Positions 54,701 through 62,116 of a stretch of 64,000 nucleotides of DNA are shown in pieces. This DNA comes from Rossellomorea arthrocnemi. GTDB lineage: Bacteria; Bacillota; Bacilli; Bacillales; Bacillaceae_B. The translations under genes were made by a program, and so were the position numbers. Location of the stretch: assembly GCF_904424705.1 (NCBI RefSeq), contig NZ_CAJGBF010000002.1:1-64000 (forward strand). Reading direction: 5' to 3'. The notes under the pieces are model-generated. The model had not been told where the DNA came from, did no database searches, and saw only the letters and a list, made by a program, of their open reading frames with translations. Within the stretch, counting starts at the first letter, position 1; each line of letters opens with the position of its first letter.

Positions 54701-55329
54701 TGCTTGTCGATTTGATTGATGACTAAATACAATTTCACTCCATGACGAACCATTTCCTTGGTAAACTCGAAATTCACCTGTGACTGGACATGATTATAAT
54801 CCATTACGTAAAATACAGAATCAGCCAAGTGGATGGCCGATTCTGTTGACAGCCTGTGGGCATCATCTGTACTATCGACGCCGGGTGTATCCAAAACAGA
54901 CACCCCTTCAGGCATGTCACTTCTCTTTCGTCCGATTTCTACAGAATATACATCTTCTCCGTTTTTACAAAATTCCTTTATGGTATCAAAGTCATATGGT
55001 GCCTTAAAGTATAAAGGTTGGGATTGATGATAATGAATTTTCGCAAAATCAGCTTGAGCATGATGAACCTTCACTAAGTTTGCGCTGGTTGGGATGGGAC
55101 TGGATGGTAGGATGTCTTCTCCCATCAATTGGTTGATCATCGTTGATTTACCAGCGGAGAAATGGCCGCAAAAAGCAAGGATCAATTCATGTTTGTTCAG
55201 TTTTTCAGCTAATCGCTCTACCTTGGCAGCCCTTTCTTCATCCCCGTTCTGAAGGAAGATGTCGTAATAAGCTGCAAGTTCTTTTAACGTACTATGTAAT
55301 TTTGTGCCCTTATGTTCAATCTGACTCAT
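51718..55329 (-). CDS. dynA: Bacterial dynamin-like protein DynA (tandem)
   Basis: 1203 residues, YpbR of B. subtilis. Two dynamin-like halves are fused. The first GTPase carries GHFSAGKSTM (about 55), DTPGVDS and NQIDK; the second carries GAFSAGKSSF (about 625), DTPGADS and NAIDLA. Long helical stalk and membrane-tip regions follow each. It remodels and repairs membranes in the cytoplasm. It begins an operon with the small zinc protein and the sulfurtransferase. Confidence 0.96.
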   Translation of the reverse strand: MSQIEHKGTKLHSTLKELAAYYDIFLQNGDEERAAKVERLAEKLNKHELILAFCGHFSAGKSTMINQLMGEDILPSSPIPTSANLVKVHHAQADFAKIHYHQSQPLYFKAPYDFDTIKEFCKNGEDVYSVEIGRKRSDMPEGVSVLDTPGVDSTDDAHRLSTESAIHLADSVFYVMDYNHVQSQVNFEFTKEMVRHGVKLYLVINQIDKHQEEELAFTDFQESVKNSFASWGVIPDGTFFTSLKKPDHPHNDLKELEKLIDGQVKRKSELIKESAVSAISQLRSEHEKWYEEELGIIEDSARDILTDEEWEKKDSLLQKERKLIETLEKSNIKSIKNQFEEERREILKNAYLMPFETRELAKNFLESRQSDFKIGFLFSRQKTEEEKALRLQKVKEDINTRIESQLEWHLKTLGKNMIKEYIPSSNQRLEWDRLNLEVTDHFLVGLIKQGAGVTGNYVLQYCDDLSEELKRRARNQTNELIEALLSEIENSSTEEQAGMEAELQELQQKTGIIYQWNSLDDEKNVQLRRLINVEIEPERTESIMSTWNLKWRKREEDYILASDVTLERKDVTGYERETIQTSSSMDNRTSMDEVINRLDTMVNVFRKYKGFTKMADLLEGKKDRLSNQSFTIALFGAFSAGKSSFANALLGSKVLPVSPNPTTASINRINPVSEEGEHETAHVQIKTYEQLLSDIAYSLSFFNRDVSSLDQASEMIPVLSSEGSGKENVHLSFLQAFLKGYPVFKEILGKKKKVDLEEYKEFVADETKACFVETIDLYFDCDITRQGITLVDTPGADSINARHTGVAFEYIKNADAILFVTYYNHAFAKADREFLIQLGRVKDTFELDKMFFVVNAIDLATDEDEKKEVIDYVEGQLIQYGIRFPRIFGVSSLHALNESNSHKSGLEVFKKEFKTFIQNELVSMSIDSALGEWERGKQRFQQYIHSASSDKTFKQARKQELVERKSVILELIDAQTVVPLTVEMQQESKELVYYVKQRVFFRVSDFYKEAFHSGLFLQHASHSQAIQEGLKEFLSSIGFDLAQEMRATSLRIQQFIQKQLRDQWAVLEVKIQHVENNLVLSPLDSKNDSAIEFENAFNQTELRSFEEAFSTFKNPKHFFEKGGKKTIQEKLELLLQKPADHYLTQEQTRLETWGESYLKGEFEALKEEVVGQVMDQVTSNLEALDTVQDLNQLKRDLEQLSKA

Positions 55330-55427
55330 AGTCTAATTCCTTTCTGTTTCTAAGAAGAATGATAACGTTTTTATTTTATCTTATTTGAATCAAATTCTCT
55401 ATGAAATCATATCCGAAAGGGGGATTT

Positions 55428-55532
55428 ATGAATGATATCAGTATATGCAGACGGCAAAGGGAAGGAAAAAGACATAAGAAACTTTTTGTCAATTGTAGAA
55501 GTACTGAGTGGATGGAAGCAGGAGGCACCTGA
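55428..55532 (+). CDS. Possible 34-residue ORF at a structured region
   Basis: An ATG follows GAAAGGGGGA and opens a 34-residue basic ORF beginning MNDISICRRQREGKR. Its stop codon lies inside a stem-loop (GCAGGAG/CTCCTGC), and a second similar loop (CAGGAGGC...CTCC) follows at about 55561-55580. The region may instead be a small RNA; no promoter was clear. Confidence 0.3.
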   Translation: MNDISICRRQREGKRHKKLFVNCRSTEWMEAGGT

Positions 55533-55628
55533 CTCCTGCTGGAAATTGAGGATAGGTCCAGGAGGCTCGAACTCCTCCCCACGGAAAGGAACGGCACAGG
55601 TGTTAAAGAAACGATTTCATAAACAAAC

Positions 55629-55657
55629 AAAAAAAGCCTCTTCCTAAGAAGAAGGCT
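55629..55657 (-). terminator. Terminator of the Fur-controlled peptide gene
   Basis: AGCCTTCTTC/GAAGAGGCT on the minus strand, followed by seven T; it lies just after the stop at 55662. Confidence 0.85.
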
Positions 55658-55661
55658 GTAT

Positions 55662-55832
55662 CTATCGTGTTGTCTCGGTTGCAATCAGATTTAAGTGAAC
55701 AAAAGATTTCGAGTTTGTCTGGTATGAAGATATGTTCTTCCGTTGTTTCGAATTCTTCATCACATTAGATAAAACATACTTCATCATGAAGCCATACGCT
55801 ACTACAGTAAACACTATCAATAACCATACCAT
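55662..55832 (-). CDS. Fur-box-controlled membrane peptide, 56 residues
   Basis: One N-terminal membrane helix (MVWLLIVFTVVAYGFMM) followed by a basic, Ser/Asn-rich tail ending LNLIATETTR. The ATG at 55832 is chosen because GGGTGGGG lies eight bases upstream. A promoter (TTGAAA-17-TAAGAT) lies upstream, with a Fur-type box across it and a second just downstream. The transcript to the terminator would be about 260 bases. Iron starvation should induce it. No family is recognised; small Fur-controlled basic peptides exist in B. subtilis (Fbp proteins). Confidence 0.72.
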   Translation of the reverse strand: MVWLLIVFTVVAYGFMMKYVLSNVMKNSKQRKNISSYQTNSKSFVHLNLIATETTR

Positions 55833-55867
55833 TATTGTCCCCACCCTTTTGTAAAGATACTTGTACT

Positions 55868-55882
55868 TGAGAATAATTTTCA
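55868..55882. promoter_or_regulatory. Second Fur-type box
   Basis: TGAGAATAATTTTCA differs from the 7-1-7 consensus TGATAATNATTATCA at two positions and lies just downstream of the predicted transcription start. Confidence 0.55.
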
Positions 55883-55894
55883 TCTTCAATTAGA

Positions 55895-55923
55895 ATCTTA
55901 TCAAAAATGATAATCATTTTCAA
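55895..55923 (-). promoter_or_regulatory. Promoter with overlapping Fur box
   Basis: -35 TTGAAA (55918-55923) and -10 TAAGAT (55895-55900) are 17 bases apart on the minus strand. TGATAATCATTTTCA (55908-55922), one mismatch to the Fur 7-1-7 consensus, fills the spacer and -35. Confidence 0.8.
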
Positions 55924-55931
55924 TAAGAAAA

Positions 55932-56501
55932 TCATTTTTCTTTTTTGAACAGTGGAATCCAGCCTCTCGTATGGAGGTGGACCTTTTCATACTCCGTCTC
56001 TTCCTTGAGAGCGTATTCCTCAAGGGGGATACGGATAGAAAGAATGAATTGATTTAATAACGCAAAAATGAAAAGTGTCCAATAAGCATTAAATAGTAAT
56101 GGAACAATCAGAAATTCCAACGTTACGATAAGATAGTTTGGGTGCTTTAAACGTTTATAAGGACCTTTGGCCACAATTTCGGTGTTGGGGAGGACGATGA
56201 TCTTGGTATTCCAAAACTTCCCCAAAGAAGCAATCGACCATATTCTCCCGATTTGCATAAGGATAAAACCACTAAGTAAAATCGGCCAATAGTGGTTGAC
56301 CCCGGAGTGAAAAGCCCCGCCTTCAATTAATAGGGAAATGAAAAATGCGATATGAATGAAGACCATCACTTTATAATGTGCCTGCCCGTATTCCTTTGCC
56401 CCACGCTCCTTCATCCACTTTTCATTCGCTCTGGCAATGTATAGTTCCACAATCCTTTGTATCAGTAATACACAGAAAAACAGTACAAAATATAGCATCA
56501 T
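55932..56501 (-). CDS. ypbQ: Isoprenylcysteine methyltransferase-type enzyme (YpbQ/BpsB)
   Basis: 189 residues, four to five membrane helices. The ICMT pattern is seen in GPYKRLKHPNYLIVTLEFL (SAM-binding) and IPLEEYALKEETEYEKV. In B. subtilis YpbQ/BpsB methylates the alkylpyrones made by BpsA. The ATG at 56501 overlaps the bpsA stop by four bases (ATGA). B. subtilis has the same pair. Confidence 0.92.
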   Translation of the reverse strand: MMLYFVLFFCVLLIQRIVELYIARANEKWMKERGAKEYGQAHYKVMVFIHIAFFISLLIEGGAFHSGVNHYWPILLSGFILMQIGRIWSIASLGKFWNTKIIVLPNTEIVAKGPYKRLKHPNYLIVTLEFLIVPLLFNAYWTLFIFALLNQFILSIRIPLEEYALKEETEYEKVHLHTRGWIPLFKKEK

Positions 56502-57568
56502 TCCCACCTCAGCAATAAAAGTTCCGAACTGAATCCCGGTCCCAAAGCCGTACCTAAACCTATATCTCCACGCTCACACCCTTTTTCCATAAATTCTTTG
56601 AGAACATAGAGAATGGTGACAGAAGACATGTTCCCATATTCCTTCAACACCTTCATGGATTCAGTGGTCATACTTTCATCCATCCCTAAAGCTTCCCTGT
56701 AAGCTTCAATCACTTTCTTTCCACCTGGATGGGCTACGAAATGCTTAATTTCTTCAAGTTTAACCTCATTCGCTTCAATGAACCCTTCTACATTCGGACG
56801 GAGCCAATTTTTCACCAGTGACGGAATATCCTTTGAAAATACAACATACAACCCGTTTTCCTTTACTTCCCAACCCATGACATCAAGTGAGTCCTCAAGC
56901 AACGTTGACTGAGTGGCAAAGATTCTTGGCAGTGGCTGTAAGACTCCCTTTACGGCAGGACTTTCATCCCCGCACACAATGGCACATGCCACACCATCAG
57001 CAAAAAGTGACGTCCCAATCAAATTACTCTTTGATCGGTCCCCATGTTGAAAGGTCAATGAACATAGTTCGATCGAAAGAACAAGAACATTTGCTTTTGG
57101 AAAAGCCAGGCAGTATTCATACGCCCGTGAAAGACCGCTCGCTCCCCCCGCACACCCTAATCCCCAAATCGGAATTCGTTTTACATGAGGAGAAAATGGA
57201 ATCCTATTCATGATTCTTGCTTCAAGACTCGGTGTTGAAAGACCCGATGTTGATATGGTGATGATGGCGTCAATCTCTTCCATTGTGAGCTTATGACGGG
57301 ACAGACTCTTTTTGACAACTTTACTCCCCAATTCAACTGCATGACGAATAAATTCATCGTTTTTCTCCTGAAAAGAATGCTCCTTAGAAAACCAATCCAG
57401 ATCCTTCACAAAATAACGACTCTCTATTTCACCATTTTGAAACACATTGATTAGACGGCCAATATCCCTGAAACTCGAAGAAAATATTTGTTCCGCAAAT
57501 TCCGCCGCTTCGTTTTGCGTAATTTTCACAGGTGGGATTTCAGTTTCAACTGAGAGTATCTTCGGCAT
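56498..57568 (-). CDS. bpsA: Type III polyketide synthase (alkylpyrone synthase)
   Basis: 356 residues of the chalcone synthase fold. The catalytic triad is Cys139 in GLGCAGGASG, His280 in AHPGGKKVIE and Asn313 in YGNMSSVT. It condenses fatty acyl-CoA with malonyl-CoA to alkylpyrones, which YpbQ methylates. The ribosome site AAGGAG lies inside a small hairpin (57580-57599). Confidence 0.95.
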   Translation of the reverse strand: MPKILSVETEIPPVKITQNEAAEFAEQIFSSSFRDIGRLINVFQNGEIESRYFVKDLDWFSKEHSFQEKNDEFIRHAVELGSKVVKKSLSRHKLTMEEIDAIITISTSGLSTPSLEARIMNRIPFSPHVKRIPIWGLGCAGGASGLSRAYEYCLAFPKANVLVLSIELCSLTFQHGDRSKSNLIGTSLFADGVACAIVCGDESPAVKGVLQPLPRIFATQSTLLEDSLDVMGWEVKENGLYVVFSKDIPSLVKNWLRPNVEGFIEANEVKLEEIKHFVAHPGGKKVIEAYREALGMDESMTTESMKVLKEYGNMSSVTILYVLKEFMEKGCERGDIGLGTALGPGFSSELLLLRWE

Positions 57569-57579
57569 GCACGTTCACT

Positions 57580-57599
57580 CCTTACACTTCCATGTAAGG
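57580..57599 (-). promoter_or_regulatory. Hairpin covering the bpsA ribosome site
   Basis: CCTTAC and GTAAGG pair with an eight-base loop in the minus-strand RNA. The AAGG part of the Shine-Dalgarno AAGGAG lies in the 3' arm, so opening the hairpin could control translation. Confidence 0.4.
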
Positions 57600-57769
57600 A
57601 TAGCTTTTCCATATGGACATAAATCATGTATAGCAGGTAGTCTTTTGTTATTTTTTCAATCTGCATTCCTTAAATATAGGTATTTAGTATGAATATAATA
57701 TTATAATACCATCCTTTACTCCTGGGTAATATGGTATGATTACAGTAACAAAATACTGGAGGATACGAC

Positions 57770-58219
57770 ATGATTTTAACAAAAAGTGTCACCGATATAC
57801 TTAATAACTCAGTAGAAGCGATTAAAGGGGTCATCCCTTTGAGTGTTACTGTTTTAAAGCCCTCATTGCTCACAGAGCCGTTTAGTCAGCATAAGATCGG
57901 AGTACTCATCGGGTTTACAGGTGATGTTAGAGGAAGAATGATCATTGATGGAGAAGAAGAGAGCTTTCAAGGCTTGGGTGCATCCATGTTCGGAATGCCC
58001 TTGGAAGGTGAAATGCTTGAATCTTTCGCGGGGGAACTCGGAAACATGATCGCGGGGAATCTGGCTACACTCCTTGCACAAGCCGGTCATTCACTGGACA
58101 TCACACCGCCAACAGTCATTGTGGGACAATCCAAAATGTATGGCTTTGACAAAGCATTAAAACTACCCATTTCCATTGAAAATGTGGGAGATTTTTTAGT
58201 CATTCTAATGATTGAATAG
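57770..58219 (+). CDS. CheX-family chemotaxis phosphatase-like protein
   Basis: 149 residues. The CheX/CheC signature is the helix ESFAGELGNMIAGNLATLLA (acidic Glu and Asn two turns later), followed by TPPTVIVG. CheX enzymes remove phosphate from CheY. No other chemotaxis gene is near except the receptor at 17 kb. AGGAGG-like GGAGGA precedes the ATG. Confidence 0.88.
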   Translation: MILTKSVTDILNNSVEAIKGVIPLSVTVLKPSLLTEPFSQHKIGVLIGFTGDVRGRMIIDGEEESFQGLGASMFGMPLEGEMLESFAGELGNMIAGNLATLLAQAGHSLDITPPTVIVGQSKMYGFDKALKLPISIENVGDFLVILMIE

Positions 58220-58235
58220 TCATTAATGAACAAAT

Positions 58236-58268
58236 AAAAGGCTAACCTTTAACCTAGGTTAGCCTTTT
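58236..58268. terminator. Bidirectional terminator
   Basis: AAAAGGCTAACC/GGTTAGCCTTTT between convergent cheX-like and SDR genes. Confidence 0.92.
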
Positions 58269-58280
58269 ATCCTGAACAAA

Positions 58281-59051
58281 TTAAAAACCATTAATCGTCA
58301 TCCCGCCGTCTACAAAAAGGGTTTGGCCGGTAACATAGTTTGAGGCATCCGATGAAAGGAAAACCGCTGGCCCCACCAATTCTTCGAGCTCGCCAATCCT
58401 TTTTAAAGGTGTCACAGAAAGTATATCGTTTACATACTCTTGATTTTGCAGCAGTTCCTTGGTTAAAGGTGTTTTGAAATACCATGGACCGATGCTATTT
58501 ACATTAATATTGTATTTTCCCCATTCCATGGCTAATACCTTTGTCATTTGAATCATGGCTGCTTTCGTGGAAGCATAAACGACTCCGGTCCTGAGGGCAA
58601 CATGGCCAGCGACGGAAGCAACGTTTATGATTTTTCCCCGTTCCCTTTCTTTCATGTGTTTGCCCACTTCCTGACACATCATAAAAGCAGATTTTAAATT
58701 CGTATCCATGATTTTTTGCCATTCATCATCCGTTGCCTCCAGGGCAGCCGAACGAATATTCATACCTGCGTTATTGATTAATATATCAATTGACAAGTCA
58801 TGATTTTCTATGTAAGTCATTACTTTTCTAATGTCTTCCCGAGATGTTACATCTGTCGGGAGGATATGAGCCTTCCTTCCAAACTTCTCAATTACATCTG
58901 CCGTTTCTTCCAAATCCTCCCTTGTTCTTGATAACAGAACCACATCGGACCCGGCCTCAGCTAACCCAATACTAAGAGCTCGTCCAATTCCCCGGCCGGC
59001 ACCTGTGACAACGGCCAATTTATTTTTTAATGAAAATGAAGGAACAAACAA
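58281..59051 (-). CDS. Short-chain dehydrogenase/reductase
   Basis: 256 residues, classical SDR. Cofactor loop TGAGRGIG near the start, NNAGMN, and the active-site YASTKAA (Tyr, Lys) with Ser in the preceding VASVAG. An arginine-rich second loop LLSRTRED points to NADP(H). The C-terminal segment is typical of gluconate 5-dehydrogenase-like enzymes; substrate unknown. The TTG at 59051 is preferred for its site GGTGGG; an earlier GTG is close. Confidence 0.88.
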   Translation of the reverse strand: MFVPSFSLKNKLAVVTGAGRGIGRALSIGLAEAGSDVVLLSRTREDLEETADVIEKFGRKAHILPTDVTSREDIRKVMTYIENHDLSIDILINNAGMNIRSAALEATDDEWQKIMDTNLKSAFMMCQEVGKHMKERERGKIINVASVAGHVALRTGVVYASTKAAMIQMTKVLAMEWGKYNINVNSIGPWYFKTPLTKELLQNQEYVNDILSVTPLKRIGELEELVGPAVFLSSDASNYVTGQTLFVDGGMTINGF

Positions 59052-59091
59052 ATTTCCCACCACCTAACTTATTATTTGAATCTTCTTTATA

Positions 59092-59250
59092 TTAGCACAG
59101 GGTGTTTCCAAAGTCTTCTCTATGATCCTTTTTCCCCTGCTGGTGTTGGACCTGAATGTGTATTTTGGCTACGACAGGCAATTGGCATTGAGGGCATATC
59201 ATTTTATCAGAAAAGATTTGACAGCACTGTTTACAATAATACTTTTCCAT
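59092..59250 (-). CDS. Small zinc-ribbon protein
   Basis: 52 residues with CKQCC and CPQC pairs near the N terminus, followed by a basic His/Gln-rich tail (IHIQVQHQQGKKDHRED). AAAGGAG precedes the ATG at 59250. It lies between the SDR and the oxidase operon, on the minus strand. Probably metal-binding; no function known. Confidence 0.68.
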   Translation of the reverse strand: MEKYYCKQCCQIFSDKMICPQCQLPVVAKIHIQVQHQQGKKDHREDFGNTLC

Positions 59251-59369
59251 AAAATCATCTCCTTTCCTCTTCATTCCTACAATCTATGCTTCAGGTTCAG
59301 GCAAATGAACATATATGATAGCCCAATTTCCCTTCATTTCACATTTATTTCACAAACTCCTTCTGAAAC

Positions 59370-59413
59370 TGTGACATTTATCACAGATACAAAGAGCTGT
59401 ACCTGCTTATGAT
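59370..59413 (+). promoter_or_regulatory. FNR/CRP-type site and promoter of the oxidase operon
   Basis: TGTGACATTTATCACA (59370-59385) is a perfect TGTGA-N6-TCACA. A -10 TATGAT lies at 59408-59413, so the start is near 59420 and the site centre is at about -42, the standard class II activator place. No good -35 is present, as expected for an activated promoter. Confidence 0.65.
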
Positions 59414-59445
59414 AGAAGTATCATCTAAAGGGAGGAATGAGAGGA

Positions 59446-59595
59446 ATGGAAAAACCGGAATTACGTCAAAAATCAGAAACCAAATTAGACGATTTCAAGT
59501 CATTAAAAGGTACGTTTACTTCCGTTTTATTCTTAGGTGGATTTTTAGTCCTTACATGGCTGGGAGTATTCTTACTGTTTCTGAATCGTTTTTAA
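59446..59595 (+). CDS. b(o/a)3 oxidase small subunit (subunit 2A type)
   Basis: 49 residues: a polar head MEKPELRQKSETKLDD followed by a single membrane helix (VLFLGGFLVLTWLGVFLLFL). Such a subunit precedes subunit II in ba3-type oxidase operons of Thermus and bacilli. AGGAATGAGAGGA precedes the ATG; an in-frame ATG three codons up is a possible alternative. Confidence 0.82.
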   Translation: MEKPELRQKSETKLDDFKSLKGTFTSVLFLGGFLVLTWLGVFLLFLNRF

Positions 59596-59612
59596 TTTAA
59601 GGAGTGGTTTAT

Positions 59613-60089
59613 ATGCATATGCATCGCTATGAAAAATGGTGGTTAACGTTAGGCACGGGATCTCTTATTTTATTTTTAATTATCTTAGGAATCAGCGCTT
59701 TTCATCAGGGGCATCAACCTCCAGGTGCAAAGGCTTACGTCAATCCAGAGCAGGTGGACAAAATTGCTCCTTTCAACGAACCTGGGCTTAAAAAAGTGGA
59801 AGATAAGCCTTGGGATTATGAGTTGATATTTGTAGCTTCAGCTTTTCTTTACACCCCCGGGGAAATTGAAATCCCTAAAGGATCTACACTCAAAATCACT
59901 GCCACAACCAAAGACGTTGTACATGGATTTGAAGTGGCAGGAACGAATATAAATATGATGCTTGAACCGGGATTCGTGAGTGAATACACGACAACCCTTG
60001 ACCAGGCGGGGGAATTTCTCATTGTCTGTAATGAATATTGTGGTGTAGGGCATCACACGATGAAATCAATGTTAAAGGTGGTGGAGTAG
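59613..60089 (+). CDS. b(o/a)3-type cytochrome oxidase subunit II
   Basis: 158 residues. One membrane helix (about 10-30) is followed by the external cupredoxin domain with the CuA site CNEYCGVGHHTM (Cys, Cys, His, Met) and an upstream His in VVHGFEVAG. It takes electrons from cytochrome c. ATG at 59613 follows AAGGAG; upstream codons have no site. It is directly followed by subunit I. Confidence 0.94.
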   Translation: MHMHRYEKWWLTLGTGSLILFLIILGISAFHQGHQPPGAKAYVNPEQVDKIAPFNEPGLKKVEDKPWDYELIFVASAFLYTPGEIEIPKGSTLKITATTKDVVHGFEVAGTNINMMLEPGFVSEYTTTLDQAGEFLIVCNEYCGVGHHTMKSMLKVVE

Positions 60090-61736
60090 GTGAAACCATT
60101 TGTTAGAATCGATAAGAAAGATGCTGCCTTGGCCATGGCTCATATATATGTTGGCTTTGCTGCCCTTGCACTAGGTGGATTGGCGGGGCTGTTACAAGTT
60201 TTGGTACGATCAGGCAGATTCACTTTACCAGCTGGAATCGGTTATTATCAAGTACTGACGGTCCACGGGGTATTACTCGGATTAGTACTGACGACATTCT
60301 TTATTCTCGGTTTCCAACATGCTGCCATTTCCCGGACCTCAGGAATTTATTCAGAAAAATCCCGCTTCATGGGCTGGTTGGGATTCTGGGTCATGCTTCT
60401 CGGTACGATCATGGCTGCAGTCATGATTTTATTAAATGAAGCAACGGTCCTTTATACCTTCTATGCCCCCCTCCAGGCACATTGGATCTTCTACTTAGGC
60501 TTAACATTTGTTGTAGTCGGCAGTTGGATTGGCGGGGCAGGGATGCTCATGAAATACATGAGTTGGAGAAAAGAACATCCGGGACAACCGAGCCCGCTGT
60601 TAACCTTCATGGCTGTCATCAACACCGTATTATGGATCGTTGCTACCATAGGAGTGGCAGGAACCGTACTATTCCAGCTCCTTCCCTGGTCCCTTGGTTT
60701 AGTGGACAGGGTCGACGTACTTGTCAGTCGTACATTATTTTGGTATTTCGGCCATCCTCTTGTGTATTTTTGGCTGCTGCCAGCTTATATGGCTTGGTAC
60801 GTGATTATTCCAAAAATTATTGGGGGGAAAATCTTTTCCGATTCATTGGCACGATTGTCCTTTATTCTGTTCCTACTCTTCTCTATTCCTGTAGGCTTTC
60901 ACCACCAATTAGTGGAGCCTGGGATTGATGCATATTGGAAATTCCTCCAGGTAGTCCTGACGTTCATGGTCGTCATTCCTTCTCTTATGACGGCATTCTC
61001 ATTGTTTGCTACCTTTGAAATGTACGGGAGGTCCAAGGGGGCAACAGGATTATTCGGATGGTTCAAAAAGCTTCCATGGAGTGATGCCCGTTTTACAGTA
61101 CCGTTCATCGGGATGGTCGCCTTCATTCCTGCCGGGGCTGGCGGGTTGATCAATGCTTCCAACCAGATGAATCAGGTAGTCCATAATACGATCTGGGTGA
61201 CGGGGCACTTCCACTTAACTTTGGCTACTTCGGTTGTCCTGACTTTCTTTGGAATTTCTTATTGGCTTGTCCCACATCTGACAGGTCGTGTCCTAACGAA
61301 AGCGATGAATAAATTGGCAATCGTCCAGGCCATTGTATGGTCTGTCGGAATGAGTATCATGTCAGGTGCCATGCATGCAGTTGGCTTACTGGGCGCTCCA
61401 AGACGATCATCTTTTTCCACCTATGGGGATGCACCACAGGCCCTTGACTGGATTCCTTACCAAATCGCACAGGCAATAGGGGGAACAATCCTTTTCATGG
61501 GTATCATTTTGATTTTATACATTTTTGTCAACATGGCTTTCTTCGCTCCTAAAGGAGATGAAGAATTTCCTGTCGGTGAAACGGCAGACACAGCTGAGAG
61601 AACCCCAATGGCCCTGGAAAACTGGAAAATTTGGTTAACCATCTTAGCGGCACTCATCCTGGTTGCCTACACCGTCCCATTCATCGACATGATCCAAAAC
61701 GCCCCACCAGCATCCAAAGGATATCGTATGTGGTGA
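60090..61736 (+). CDS. b(o/a)3-type cytochrome oxidase subunit I
   Basis: 548 residues with about 13 membrane helices. Haem and copper ligands are visible in YYQVLTVHGVLLGLVL (low-spin haem His), WYFGHPLVYFWLLPAY (CuB His and crosslinked Tyr), GFHHQLVEPG (CuB His pair) and TGHFHLTLAT (both high-spin and low-spin haem His). It reduces oxygen and pumps protons, and works well at low oxygen. The GTG start follows the subunit II stop directly. B. subtilis lacks this operon. Confidence 0.94.
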   Translation: MKPFVRIDKKDAALAMAHIYVGFAALALGGLAGLLQVLVRSGRFTLPAGIGYYQVLTVHGVLLGLVLTTFFILGFQHAAISRTSGIYSEKSRFMGWLGFWVMLLGTIMAAVMILLNEATVLYTFYAPLQAHWIFYLGLTFVVVGSWIGGAGMLMKYMSWRKEHPGQPSPLLTFMAVINTVLWIVATIGVAGTVLFQLLPWSLGLVDRVDVLVSRTLFWYFGHPLVYFWLLPAYMAWYVIIPKIIGGKIFSDSLARLSFILFLLFSIPVGFHHQLVEPGIDAYWKFLQVVLTFMVVIPSLMTAFSLFATFEMYGRSKGATGLFGWFKKLPWSDARFTVPFIGMVAFIPAGAGGLINASNQMNQVVHNTIWVTGHFHLTLATSVVLTFFGISYWLVPHLTGRVLTKAMNKLAIVQAIVWSVGMSIMSGAMHAVGLLGAPRRSSFSTYGDAPQALDWIPYQIAQAIGGTILFMGIILILYIFVNMAFFAPKGDEEFPVGETADTAERTPMALENWKIWLTILAALILVAYTVPFIDMIQNAPPASKGYRMW

Positions 61737-61740
61737 CAAT

Positions 61741-61859
61741 AAAAGCGGAGGCGGCTTGGGCAGGCCCGACAAGCATAAGGCGAACCAACCGGAAAGGCAC
61801 TCTTTGCCTTTTTGGTTGGTTTGACTTATGACCTCGAGGGCCTAGCCGCCGGAGCTGGA
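61741..61859 (+). repeat. Nested-hairpin repeat, unit 1 (type A)
   Basis: 119 bases. Basal stem GGCGGCT-bulge-AGGCCC pairs with GGGCCT-AGCCGCC; CATAAG pairs with CTTATG; the apical arms are AACCAACC (61783-61790) and GGTTGGTT (61814-61821); AAAGGC and GCCTTT form the tip. It starts four bases after the oxidase subunit I stop. Confidence 0.92.
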
Positions 61860-61865
61860 TAATCG

Positions 61866-61984
61866 AAAAGCGGAAGGGGCTCGCACTGGGGCGACAAGCA
61901 TAAGACGAGTGACCCGGAAAGGCGCACTTTGCCTTTTTGGGTCACTTGGCTTATGACCTCGAGCCCCAAGCCCCTGGAGCTGGA
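61866..61984 (+). repeat. Nested-hairpin repeat, unit 2 (type B)
   Basis: 119 bases. The same plan with different arms: AGGGGCT-bulge-TGGGGC pairs with GCCCCA-AGCCCCT; apical arms AGTGACCC (61908-61915) and GGGTCACT (61939-61946). Confidence 0.92.
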
Positions 61985-61991
61985 CATAAAT

Positions 61992-62110
61992 AAAAGCGGA
62001 GGCGGCTTGCTCAGGCCCGACAAGCATAAGATGAATTGGCCGGAAAGGCGCCCTTTGCCTTTTTGGCCAATTTAGCTTATGACCTCGAGGGCCTAGCCGC
62101 CGGAGCTGGA
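61992..62110 (+). repeat. Nested-hairpin repeat, unit 3 (type A)
   Basis: 119 bases. Basal stem as unit 1; apical arms AATTGGCC (62034-62041) and GGCCAATT (62065-62072). Confidence 0.92.
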
Positions 62111-62116
62111 TAATCG

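Noticed and set aside
61631..62027. Several overlapping open frames of 60-66 codons in the repeat array
   Set aside because: They arise from the GC-rich hairpin units, lack ribosome sites, and change frame with each unit; the region is better explained as structured repeats.
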